A DNA stretch of 64,000 bases, taken from Oceanicaulis sp. HTCC2633 (GTDB lineage Bacteria; Pseudomonadota; Alphaproteobacteria; Caulobacterales; Maricaulaceae). This document shows positions 57,228 to 64,000 of the stretch, one piece after another (the first letter of the stretch is position 1; each line of letters starts with the position of its first letter). Under the pieces are notes generated by a model. It was not told the origin of the DNA. It made no database searches and worked only from the letters and a program-made list of their open reading frames with translations. A program made the position numbers and the translations under genes. The stretch spans positions 1,505,251 through 1,569,250 of the forward strand of contig NZ_CH672428.1 of assembly GCF_000152745.1 (NCBI RefSeq), given 5' to 3'.

Positions 57228-58016
57228 TCAGTCGCCGAAGCCCGGATCGCGAACCTTGTCTGACACCGGCAGCTGGCCGAAGACCGAATGCACGCCGGAG
57301 ACATAATGGGGCTGGTTGTTATTGACCTGGCCGGGCAGGGCGAAGGAGCCCAGATTGACGGTGGAGCCGCCTGCGTAACCCAGCGTTTCGATGGGTCCGA
57401 AGGCGCTCTCGATCTTGGCGATTTCCTCGGCGCTGGCAAAGGCGGCGTAGCCATTGGGGTCGGTTTGCGCGGCTGGATCGCAGCCGGCGGCTGCACGGGT
57501 GTGTTCAGACCCGCCCGCACACAGAAGGCCGCGCAAGGCACCTGCGGTGCGTTCACTGACCTGAAGGCCCGCATCCGGCGCCCAGCCTGCTTCGCCACCC
57601 TCGGCGGTCAGGACCTGCGTCGGACCAGCAGGCGCAGCGGCGGCAGGTTCTGAAGCGCTCGCGGCCGGGGCAGAAGGCGCGGGCTGCGCCTCGATGACGG
57701 GGTTCACCGGAGCTGTCTCGATGCGCTCCTGCGGAGCCGGATCGGCGACTGGCGGCGTCTCGATCACTGTCTCCTCGGCCGGTTCAACAGTCGGCTCGAC
57801 CTCCACAGGCGTGAACAGGGTGACGTTCAGCGTGCGATTGGTGAGCGGAGCAGCATTGGGCTGGCTGTGCATCAACCACAGCGCCGCCGCACCCAGACCC
57901 ATATGCAGGACGAGCGCCGCCCCGCCCGACGACCATTTCAGGCTTGTCGGGCTGAACCGGGACGAGAGCGCGTCCAGAGTCAGCGCCCAGCGTTGAGAAG
58001 GTGCGATCGCGTGCAT
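57228..58016 (-). CDS. Membrane-anchored TonB-like protein of unknown function
   Basis: About 262 residues. One N-terminal membrane helix (GAALVLHMGLGAAALWLMH, about residues 30-48) is followed by a Pro/Ala/Glu-rich spacer (about 60-135), the layout of TonB or TolA. The C-terminal 130 residues are not a TonB domain that I recognise: they hold a Cys pair (LLCAGG and AAGCDP) and a region ending in GFGD. A role in envelope energy transduction is a guess. The start at 58016 follows a poor ribosome site; a TTG at 58028 is the alternative. Confidence 0.65.
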   Translation of the reverse strand: MHAIAPSQRWALTLDALSSRFSPTSLKWSSGGAALVLHMGLGAAALWLMHSQPNAAPLTNRTLNVTLFTPVEVEPTVEPAEETVIETPPVADPAPQERIETAPVNPVIEAQPAPSAPAASASEPAAAAPAGPTQVLTAEGGEAGWAPDAGLQVSERTAGALRGLLCAGGSEHTRAAAGCDPAAQTDPNGYAAFASAEEIAKIESAFGPIETLGYAGGSTVNLGSFALPGQVNNNQPHYVSGVHSVFGQLPVSDKVRDPGFGD

Positions 58017-58150
58017 GATATCCGTCAAAGAGCCTGGCGCGCAGTCAGCCAGCCCCCGGGTCAGGGGTCAACGACATGACGCTCAGCTTGCCGTTTTGTA
58101 ATCGGATCAGGCGCTGATCTCGTAGGCTTTGCAACCTGAAAACAGCGATC

Positions 58151-59182
58151 TTACTGTGGCGGCTTCGGAGTTGCCCTGGATTGCATCGCGTCGTGCAGTG
58201 GCCGCACATCCAAGCCTCGTGTCAGCAGTTTTAGAGGATTCCAGGTCATCGCTCGGGCAATACTTAACGCACTTGCGCGCCGTTGCGATTGAACGGCGCG
58301 TCGTTTCGCCATGAGTGTCGGCCAAGCCGCCAGTGAGTCTCTGATCGCCCGGCCAAACAGGGTAAACTGACCGAAACGTGCAGCAGACAGCCAGAGCAGA
58401 ACCGTTACGCCCGCATGCACCGGCGTCAATAGCACCAACAAAGGCCAAGGTGTATTCTTCAGAAAGGTCCAGAGCCTGTTGCGGACACCGTGATAACTGG
58501 CGAAGGCGCTTCGCCGCCCTGAAGAAGCATAGCCGACATGGCGAACCCGAGCCTTGTTCAATTGAATGCAACGCTCACCCAGCAATCTGGCGCGGTAGGC
58601 CAGATCAACATCCTCCACATAACAGAAATAGTCTTCGTCAAATCCGCTCAGCGCTTTGAATAAATCGCGGCGGATCAAAAGCGCGGCACCACAAGGACCG
58701 AAGACTTCTCCATCTGGGGGCGGATCAATGTGCGCGCCATATCCAGAGCGATAGGGAAGACCTGTCATGTGATAGACATCACCCGCGCCATCCAGCACGC
58801 CGGGTGCGCCGTCAGCGAGTTGAGTGCAGCCGAACAGCCGGACGCCAGGATACCTGGTAATGGCGGCCTGTAGCTGAGCGATCAAATCTGGCTCAGGATA
58901 AGCGTCGGGATTAAGTAAAAAGAGCCATTGCGCTTCGGTGCGGCGCGCCAGAAAATTATTTCCAGCTGCGAACCCGAGATTGGCTTCGCTTTCGACAAGC
59001 TCAGCCGCCGCCCCAACCATCCCTGCGTTGATGCGCGCCTCGCTCGGCGAGCCATTCTCCAGAACATGAATGGAGCAAGGCCGAACGGTTTGACGCTCCA
59101 GGCCGGCAATAACGCCTGGCAGCGTGCCCTGACTCTGAAACGCCACGATCAAGACTGCAATGTCAGCAACTGGGTCTGTCAC
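58151..59182 (-). CDS. Glycosyltransferase family 2
   Basis: 343 residues. GT-A fold: DIAVLIVAFQSQGTLPGVIAGL at the N-terminus, metal motif NPDAYPEPD, and the acceptor region FDEDYFCYVEDVDLAYRARLLG, which fits rhamnosyl- or N-acetylhexosaminyl-transferases of the WcaA/RfbF type. A hydrophobic stretch near residue 245 may be a membrane anchor. Base composition is lower in GC than in neighbouring genes. No other glycan gene adjoins, but related ones lie at 48-51 kb and 62-64 kb. Confidence 0.9.
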   Translation of the reverse strand: MTDPVADIAVLIVAFQSQGTLPGVIAGLERQTVRPCSIHVLENGSPSEARINAGMVGAAAELVESEANLGFAAGNNFLARRTEAQWLFLLNPDAYPEPDLIAQLQAAITRYPGVRLFGCTQLADGAPGVLDGAGDVYHMTGLPYRSGYGAHIDPPPDGEVFGPCGAALLIRRDLFKALSGFDEDYFCYVEDVDLAYRARLLGERCIQLNKARVRHVGYASSGRRSAFASYHGVRNRLWTFLKNTPWPLLVLLTPVHAGVTVLLWLSAARFGQFTLFGRAIRDSLAAWPTLMAKRRAVQSQRRASALSIARAMTWNPLKLLTRGLDVRPLHDAMQSRATPKPPQ

Positions 59183-59329
59183 ACGTCCACCCGCACTCTG
59201 CCAAAGCCTATCAACAATTCAGGCTCATCAAATCAATGCACGCGAGCAATCGCTGGCAAGGCCCGAACCCACGCGCTTGATGCGGCCAAGTTCGTAAAGC
59301 CAGCCGCGACACTCGCAAGAGCCTTCATA

Positions 59330-59905
59330 TCATGGGGCAATCTGATAAGCCCCCTGCTCGGTCACCACCCAGTCCATGCGCACATCATGGCTCTCGGCCG
59401 GGACCTTGTTCAGGCGCTGCGCCTCATAGGCCAGCCCCACCACCGTCAGCGGGCCCTGAGCCTTCAGCGCCTCCAGCGTGCGATCATAGAACCCGCCGCC
59501 ATAGCCGAGCCGGCGTCCCTTGAGATCAAAACCGACCAGCGGGACGAGCACCAGGCTGGGCGTCAGCTCAGGATGGGTTGCGGCCGGCTCGCGCGTGCCG
59601 AACGCGCCCGGCTCCAGGAGCTGGTCCAGCGTCCAGCTGCGGAAAATCAAAGGCTGGTCCTTCGCGACGACGCACGGCAAGGCGATGCGCGCCTGTTCCA
59701 GCGCAAAGGTCTCAAGAAGCGGGAGAGGATCGATCTCGTCACCGATGGCGGCATAGCCCGCCACCACCTGGCGCACTTTCGGCCAGAGCCGGTCCGGAAA
59801 CTGCTCCGCAAGCCTGCGTCCCGCTTGCGGATCTGCGGCGTGGGCGGCGGCGCGGGCGGCGCAGGCGGCGCGCCTGGCGTTGGATTTGCGCCAGGCGGTC
59901 AGCAT
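59330..59905 (-). CDS. fau: 5-formyltetrahydrofolate cyclo-ligase
   Basis: Converts 5-formyl-THF to 5,10-methenyl-THF with ATP. About 191 residues. The C-terminal LKGRRLGYGGGFYDRTL is the family signature, and LVPLVGFD precedes it. The start at ATG 59905 (MLTAWRKSNARR) fits the family; the frame to 59959 enters the 6S RNA region. It stands directly downstream of 6S RNA and zapA, the conserved alphaproteobacterial order. Confidence 0.95.
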   Translation of the reverse strand: MLTAWRKSNARRAACAARAAAHAADPQAGRRLAEQFPDRLWPKVRQVVAGYAAIGDEIDPLPLLETFALEQARIALPCVVAKDQPLIFRSWTLDQLLEPGAFGTREPAATHPELTPSLVLVPLVGFDLKGRRLGYGGGFYDRTLEALKAQGPLTVVGLAYEAQRLNKVPAESHDVRMDWVVTEQGAYQIAP

Positions 59906-59940
59906 GACGGCTGAAGGGTAAGGGTGGCGGCGCCAATTCC

Positions 59941-60095
59941 GCCGGTGGTCGTTTTCCAACCCTGATGACCCGGTAAACCAGGTGGGCGCCGCTTAGATAG
60001 GACCACGGTCCAGTCCAGAGGCAGCTCCCTCTCAGAGATGTAAGGTCCTCGGGATGTTAAGACCTGCCGAACGGTCCAGCTACCGCCGTGAAGGA
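59941..60095 (-). ncRNA. ssrS: 6S RNA, RNA polymerase regulator
   Basis: The 214 bases between the zapA stop and fau start hold no gene. On the minus strand they contain the alphaproteobacterial 6S signature GCGGCGCCCACCTG (59979-59992) followed by a small stem ACCTGG-TTTA-CCGGGT (59968-59983). A closing stem can form between CGGCGGT near 60085 and ACCACCG near 59945 with one mismatch. Known 6S genes in this class lie exactly between zapA and fau. Ends are estimated within about 10-20 bases. 6S RNA binds sigma-70 RNA polymerase in stationary phase. Confidence 0.78.
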
Positions 60096-60119
60096 AGATG
60101 GGGTCGCGATGCCCCGCGC

Positions 60120-60524
60120 TCAAGCGCTTTCTCCATCTGAAGGATCAGCTGACGCAGTCATCGCGCTCGTCGCCGCCTCGATCCCGATCATGGTTTCGAG
60201 CTTTTCAGCCGCCCCTATCAGGGCTTCCGCCGCCCGCGCCCGGTCCGATCGGCGTCGGGCGTCAGCCTGGGACACCTTGCCCTTCAGATCGAGCACCGTG
60301 TCTTCCAGCTCATCGACCTTGCCGCGCGCCTCGCGCATTTCATCGGTGACGATCAGCGCCGCCATCAGCAGGAGGCGCACATCCCCGATCTGGCCCACCT
60401 TTTCGGCCAGGTCGCGCACATGGGTGTCAAGATGGCCCGCCAGCTCGCGCAGATAGGCTTGCTGACCCTCTTCACAGCCAATGGTGAAAGCGCGTCCATT
60501 CAGGGAAATGGTGACCTTGCTCAC
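60120..60524 (-). CDS. zapA: Cell division protein ZapA
   Basis: 134 residues. The N-terminal globular part (MSKVTISLNGRAFTIGCEEGQQAYLRELA) and the C-terminal coiled coil (MREARGKVDELEDTVLDLKGKVSQA) are typical. ZapA bundles FtsZ at the division site. Its ATG overlaps the stop of the upstream coiled-coil gene by four bases. 6S RNA and fau follow. Confidence 0.93.
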   Translation of the reverse strand: MSKVTISLNGRAFTIGCEEGQQAYLRELAGHLDTHVRDLAEKVGQIGDVRLLLMAALIVTDEMREARGKVDELEDTVLDLKGKVSQADARRRSDRARAAEALIGAAEKLETMIGIEAATSAMTASADPSDGESA

Positions 60525-60835
60525 GCCTGCTCCCCGGACTCGTCGGTATGCGCTAGAAGCGCCTGAAGGTCGGCCATGGCGTCATCAAGCGCCTGAGTCG
60601 CCTCTTCCGCCGCGCCCTGAAGTTCGTCCTCTCGGGCGCGGGCTTCATCCAAAGCTGCGGCCAGACGCGCTCGGTCATTATAAAGCGCGTGCGCCGCCTC
60701 CACATCGCCGGCGGCTGCGCTCAAGCGCAATTGATAATCCTCCAGGCGAGCGCCCACGCGCGACACCGCCCTTTCCAAGCGGGCGACGGCGTCGGCCAAC
60801 GGGGCGTCGGCGGAGGTGGGTTCAGAGGCGCTCAT
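60521..60835 (-). CDS. Small coiled-coil protein, DUF4164-like
   Basis: About 104 residues, nearly all helical and Ala/Glu/Arg-rich (VARLERAVSRVGARLEDYQLRL and DEARAREDELQGAAEEATQALDDAMADL), so a long coiled coil. Such small proteins often precede zapA in alphaproteobacteria. The ATG at 60835 (MSASEPTS) has only a short AAAGGG run before it; a TTG at 60862 is the alternative. Overlap with zapA by four bases suggests a shared role at the division ring (inference). Confidence 0.75.
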   Translation of the reverse strand: MSASEPTSADAPLADAVARLERAVSRVGARLEDYQLRLSAAAGDVEAAHALYNDRARLAAALDEARAREDELQGAAEEATQALDDAMADLQALLAHTDESGEQA

Positions 60836-60949
60836 GCCCTTAAAATCCGCCTTTAACGGCAAAAGTTCAAGCTGTGCGATAAGCGTTTATGCAACTAGTA
60901 TCAGCTAGAATAATCAGCCATAACCCGAAAGCGGAACATGGTGGCGAAT

Positions 60950-62305
60950 ATGACCAGTAACTCTAAACGCTATTTTGGAACGGACGGCATTCGCGGGCGC
61001 ACCAATACAGCCCCTATGACCGCTGAAACTGCTCTGCATTTGGGAATGGCGGCAGCCCGCTTTTTTCGACGGTCGGATGATCGACGCCATACGGTCGTGA
61101 TCGGCAAGGACACCCGACTCTCTGGCTATATGCTGGAAAACGCACTGACCGCCGGGTTCACGAGTGCGGGCATGGACGTCAACCTGTTTGGCCCGCTGCC
61201 CACTCCCGCGGTTGCTACGCTCACGCGTTCGCTCAGAGCCGACCTGGGCGTCATGATTACGGCGTCGCACAATCTATACGAGGACAACGGGATCAAGCTG
61301 TTTGGTCCCGACGGCTTCAAGTTGAACGATCAAGCCGAGCTTGAGATCGAGGCCCTTATGGACAGCGATCACACCGAGGCCTTGGCGCAACCCAATGAAA
61401 TTGGCCGCGCCAAGCGCGTTGATGACGCTCAAGCTCGATATGTCGAGATCGTAAAGGCGACTTTCCCTCGCCACATGCGCCTGAGCGGTCTCAGAATTGT
61501 GGTCGATTGCGCAAATGGCGCCGCCTACAAGGTTGCGCCCACCGTTCTATGGGAACTGGGTGCAGACGTAATCCCAATACATAACAAGCCCAACGGCCAA
61601 AACATCAATGAAGACTGCGGCGCCGTCTCGCCAGTCGGCCTCTCAGAAGAAGTTCTAAGGTACCGTGCCGATTTGGGCATTGCGCTCGATGGTGATGCCG
61701 ATCGCGTAATCCTGTGCGATGAAACCGGCAAGATCATCGATGGCGACCAGTTGATTGGCGCCATTGCCTTGGCCTGGAAAAAAGCCGGAAAGCTTTCAAA
61801 CAACCGTATCGTCACGACCGTGATGAGCAATATGGGCCTTGAGCAAGAGCTTGCAAAACACGACATTCAGATGGAGCGCACCAAAGTCGGCGACCGCTAC
61901 GTCGTCGAGGCCATGCGTGCGGGCGCATCAAACCTTGGCGGGGAACAATCTGGTCACATCGTAATTTCAGATTTCGCCACAACGGGTGATGCGTTAATTG
62001 CCGCCTTGCAGGTTCTCGCATTGCTCGTCGAGGAAAGAAGGTCCGCCAGCGAAGTCCTGAATGTCTTCAAACGCGCACCGCAAATACTCAAAAATGTGCG
62101 CTACTCAAACGGCGCTTGCCCCTTGAACCACCCCGATGTGATGGTGGCTATCGCTGAGGCCGAAGCCCAACTCAAGGACAAGGGACGCCTGCTCGTTCGA
62201 GCGTCAGGCACAGAGCCGGTCATTCGAGTTATGGCCGAAGGTGACACCCGCCTACTCAATGGGGCGGTAGACCAAATCTGCAAAGCCATTCGGAATACCG
62301 CCTAG
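60950..62305 (+). CDS. glmM: Phosphoglucosamine mutase
   Basis: Converts glucosamine-6-phosphate to glucosamine-1-phosphate for UDP-GlcNAc. About 451 residues. Motifs: [11 protein letters not shown], the phosphoserine loop VMITASHN, the metal loop ALDGDADRV, sugar-binding GGEQSGHI and phosphate-binding [14 protein letters not shown] 60938 is an alternative four codons earlier. Its DNA is lower in GC than the housekeeping genes to its left, and it is not joined to ftsH/folP as often in alphaproteobacteria, so a second, glycan-related copy is possible. Confidence 0.93.
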   Translation: MTSNSKRYFGTDGIRGRTNTAPMTAETALHLGMAAARFFRRSDDRRHTVVIGKDTRLSGYMLENALTAGFTSAGMDVNLFGPLPTPAVATLTRSLRADLGVMITASHNLYEDNGIKLFGPDGFKLNDQAELEIEALMDSDHTEALAQPNEIGRAKRVDDAQARYVEIVKATFPRHMRLSGLRIVVDCANGAAYKVAPTVLWELGADVIPIHNKPNGQNINEDCGAVSPVGLSEEVLRYRADLGIALDGDADRVILCDETGKIIDGDQLIGAIALAWKKAGKLSNNRIVTTVMSNMGLEQELAKHDIQMERTKVGDRYVVEAMRAGASNLGGEQSGHIVISDFATTGDALIAALQVLALLVEERRSASEVLNVFKRAPQILKNVRYSNGACPLNHPDVMVAIAEAEAQLKDKGRLLVRASGTEPVIRVMAEGDTRLLNGAVDQICKAIRNTA

Positions 62306-62308
62306 AGC

Positions 62309-62362
62309 TTTGCCCTGTTTGGACTCGCATGCCTTCGCCCCCACCCATGTGAACAGGGCAAA
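62309..62362. repeat. Perfect 11-bp inverted repeat after glmM
   Basis: TTTGCCCTGTT (62309-62319) and AACAGGGCAAA (62352-62362) face each other across 32 bases, beginning just after the glmM stop. There is no T tract, so an ordinary terminator is unlikely. The 207-base gap between glmM and the next gene holds no credible gene. Confidence 0.6.
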
Positions 62363-62512
62363 ATTCGCCAGTTTATGTATTAGAGGCCGCAGGCTTCGCA
62401 CCAAACGGAGCTCAGCGCCCTACCGTGGCGCCGCCCTCGGGGTTAAGCTTTCTGGGCTCACACTTTCAAAACTGCCTGGGCCAGACATCGACAAGGCGAT
62501 GAGACCTCTACC

Positions 62513-63265
62513 ATGAAATCAACCCTAACCTTCGCTGTCGCGATCCCAATTGGCTCATGGCATCCATTTCTACCTGAAGCCTTTGCAAGCCTCGCGGCTC
62601 AACCTTTTTCTCTCAGTATCGCGTTGCTGGATGCCTCAGCAGATCCTCGCGTCGCACAGGCCGCCGATGCAAGCGGTCTGACATTCGCGTATCGCAGACA
62701 TGGACCGGATCAAGGACAATCGGATGCGATAAGAGAAGGGTGGAGCAACACAGAAGGTGAGGTTTTGTTTTGGCTCAATGCCGATGATCGGCTGACTAAA
62801 AACGCCTTGGAGATAGTTGCAAAGACCTTTGATGAGAATCCGAGCCTGCATGCAGTCTACGGACTATCAGAATTTATAAACGAAGAAGGCCAGACTACAG
62901 GCGATCACGACCAGGTCGCCCCAATAACCGATATGATTTTTCGCTCAAACATCATATCTCAACCGTCCTGCTTTGTGAAAAGGCATGCGATTAACTCTGT
63001 TGGAGGGGTCAATCCATCGCTGCACTACGTTATGGATTGGGATCTATGGGTCAGGCTTTATGCAGCCGGTATGCACTTTCACTTTATCCCCGAAACGCTA
63101 TCTATAGTATACATGGGATCCAGCACCAAAACCGATAAAATTCAAACAAGAAGGCTAAAAGAAGTCTTCAACCTTGTAAGGCAGAATAGTAACAACTTTG
63201 ACGCCTTCAAGTCGACTCTAGCTCTAACTTTGCATACACTTTCATTTCGGGCAGGCCGCAAATGA
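62513..63265 (+). CDS. Glycosyltransferase family 2
   Basis: 250 residues. GT-A type with FAVAIPIGSWHPFLPEAFASL, a metal motif in LNADDRLTKNALE and a DWDLWVRLYAAG acceptor loop. It is clearly AT-richer than the rest of the window. It overlaps the following glycosyltransferase by four bases (ATGA), so the two are coupled. The ribosome site is weak. It belongs to a surface-glycan cluster whose rest lies beyond the right edge. Confidence 0.88.
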   Translation: MKSTLTFAVAIPIGSWHPFLPEAFASLAAQPFSLSIALLDASADPRVAQAADASGLTFAYRRHGPDQGQSDAIREGWSNTEGEVLFWLNADDRLTKNALEIVAKTFDENPSLHAVYGLSEFINEEGQTTGDHDQVAPITDMIFRSNIISQPSCFVKRHAINSVGGVNPSLHYVMDWDLWVRLYAAGMHFHFIPETLSIVYMGSSTKTDKIQTRRLKEVFNLVRQNSNNFDAFKSTLALTLHTLSFRAGRK

Positions 63266-64000
63266 CTCAATCCACTCCACCCAGAATATCTCTGGTAACA
63301 CCCAACTACAATGGCGAAAAGTTTTTAGACACCACGGTCAAATCTGTAATAGAACAGAATTATCAAAATCTGGATTATGTACTTGTTGACGGCCTAAGCA
63401 CAGATCGATCCGCAAGCATAATGGAATTATATCGCAATAATGTATCCAAGATCATCATTGAAGCCGACGACGGACATGCCGATGCCTTGAATAAAGGCTT
63501 TGCCCATACGGATGGGAATATTATGGGCTGGATCAATTCAGATGACGTCCTATTACCCGGCAGCCTGGCCATAGTGGCGCGCATTTTTGAGCTCTATCCG
63601 GAAGTCGAGTGGATTACAGGCCTGCCAAGCACCTGCGATGAATCAGGCAATCTGACTTATGTTGGTCCCTTAAAACCTTGGTCCCAAGCGCGTTTTCTTT
63701 GCGGAGACCATTTGTGGATACAGCAAGAATCCACGTTTTGGAGACGATCGCTCTGGGAGCGAGCCGGGGGACTGGATACGCACTGGAAGGTCGCAAACGA
63801 CTTTGACCTTTGGGCGCGCTTCTTCAGGCACGCCTCATTACACTCAGTAGACACCCTTCTTGGATGCTTCAGAGTTCGGACAGGGCAACGCTCCATCCAA
63901 CACAGAGCCCTATATATGCGGGAAGTCGACCAGATACTCACACGCGAGCTCAATGAGCTAGCCCCGGTAAAGCGCAAGGCCTATGAAAACCTGCTCCCGA
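63262..64000 (+). CDS. Glycosyltransferase family 2, 3' end outside window
   Basis: At least 246 residues; the frame runs off the right edge. I read it directly from the ATG at 63262. The N-terminus RISLVTPNYNGEKFLDTTVKS, metal motif INSDDVLLPG and VANDFDLWARFFRH acceptor region identify a family 2 enzyme. It starts inside the stop of the previous gene (ATGA). The DNA is AT-rich: I count 23 G/C in the 60 bases from 63301. Confidence 0.88.
   Translation, partial: MTQSTPPRISLVTPNYNGEKFLDTTVKSVIEQNYQNLDYVLVDGLSTDRSASIMELYRNNVSKIIIEADDGHADALNKGFAHTDGNIMGWINSDDVLLPGSLAIVARIFELYPEVEWITGLPSTCDESGNLTYVGPLKPWSQARFLCGDHLWIQQESTFWRRSLWERAGGLDTHWKVANDFDLWARFFRHASLHSVDTLLGCFRVRTGQRSIQHRALYMREVDQILTRELNELAPVKRKAYENLLP

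Noticed and set aside
62310-62516. 68-codon frame between glmM and the glycosyltransferase
   Set aside because: It overlaps the inverted repeat and has no protein-like features. The ATGA overlap with the next gene appears to be chance.

Overview
The window looks like chromosomal DNA of a GC-rich alphaproteobacterium. The gene set (ruvCAB-ybgC-tolQRAB-pal, the alphaproteobacterial type of SerC, zapA-6S RNA-fau, a general-stress promoter of the EcfG type) and the protein style point towards stalked or marine Maricaulales/Hyphomonadaceae-like bacteria. That placement is my inference, not a database result. I see no rRNA, tRNA, insertion sequence, prophage or CRISPR array.

Layout. 1-9.6 kb: a truncated M19 dipeptidase lipoprotein, a serine hydrolase with an AraC regulator, a two-gene stress cassette (YciE/YciF-like and PA2169-like four-helix proteins) behind a clear EcfG-type promoter, then purA, serC, a class V aminotransferase and a DMT exporter. 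9.6-19.9 kb: thiD, an ABC exporter, a DEAD-box helicase, an ankyrin protein, folP, LysR and AraC regulators and two small secreted proteins. 20-31.9 kb: a long minus-strand envelope and DNA-repair block in the order (transcribed right to left) ruvC-ruvA-ruvB-ybgC-tolQ-tolR-tolA-tolB-pal, an unrecognised duplicated-domain protein, cpoB, tilS and ftsH. 32-34.1 kb: a Tat-exported repeat lipoprotein directly followed by a JmjC/cupin oxygenase, then a YjhX-like toxin. 34.3-43 kb: tkt, pgi, an ArsR-methyltransferase fusion, a photolyase-like flavoprotein with apparently swapped domain order, an aldo/keto reductase and a GDSL autotransporter. 43-51.7 kb: cmk-yebC, kdsB and a surface-polysaccharide group (O-antigen ligase, sugar-phosphate transferase, methyltransferase, an amber-interrupted glycan gene) with a transaldolase. 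51.6-60.9 kb: serA, the formaldehyde-detoxification pair frmA/fghA with yaiI between them, ymdB, fpr, a TonB-like membrane protein, a glycosyltransferase, fau, 6S RNA, zapA and a coiled-coil partner. 60.9-64 kb: glmM and two family-2 glycosyltransferases in AT-richer DNA, probably the edge of a glycan island.

Themes. Most of the block from 20 to 32 kb builds the cell envelope: Tol-Pal for outer-membrane constriction and FtsH for membrane proteolysis. Carbon metabolism (tkt, pgi, tal/fsa), serine synthesis (serC, serA) and one-carbon/formaldehyde chemistry (frmA, fghA, fau, folP) are spread over the window. The strongest candidate for an undescribed system is the repeat lipoprotein plus JmjC oxygenase pair at 32.0-33.8 kb: seven near-identical Asp/Pro/Tyr/Arg-rich repeats exported by Tat, with a hydroxylase gene five bases downstream. 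Other points worth checking are the domain-swapped photolyase, the duplicated-domain protein inside the Tol-Pal region, a hairpin that buries the start codon of an AraC-type regulator, and the in-frame amber codon in a glycan gene.
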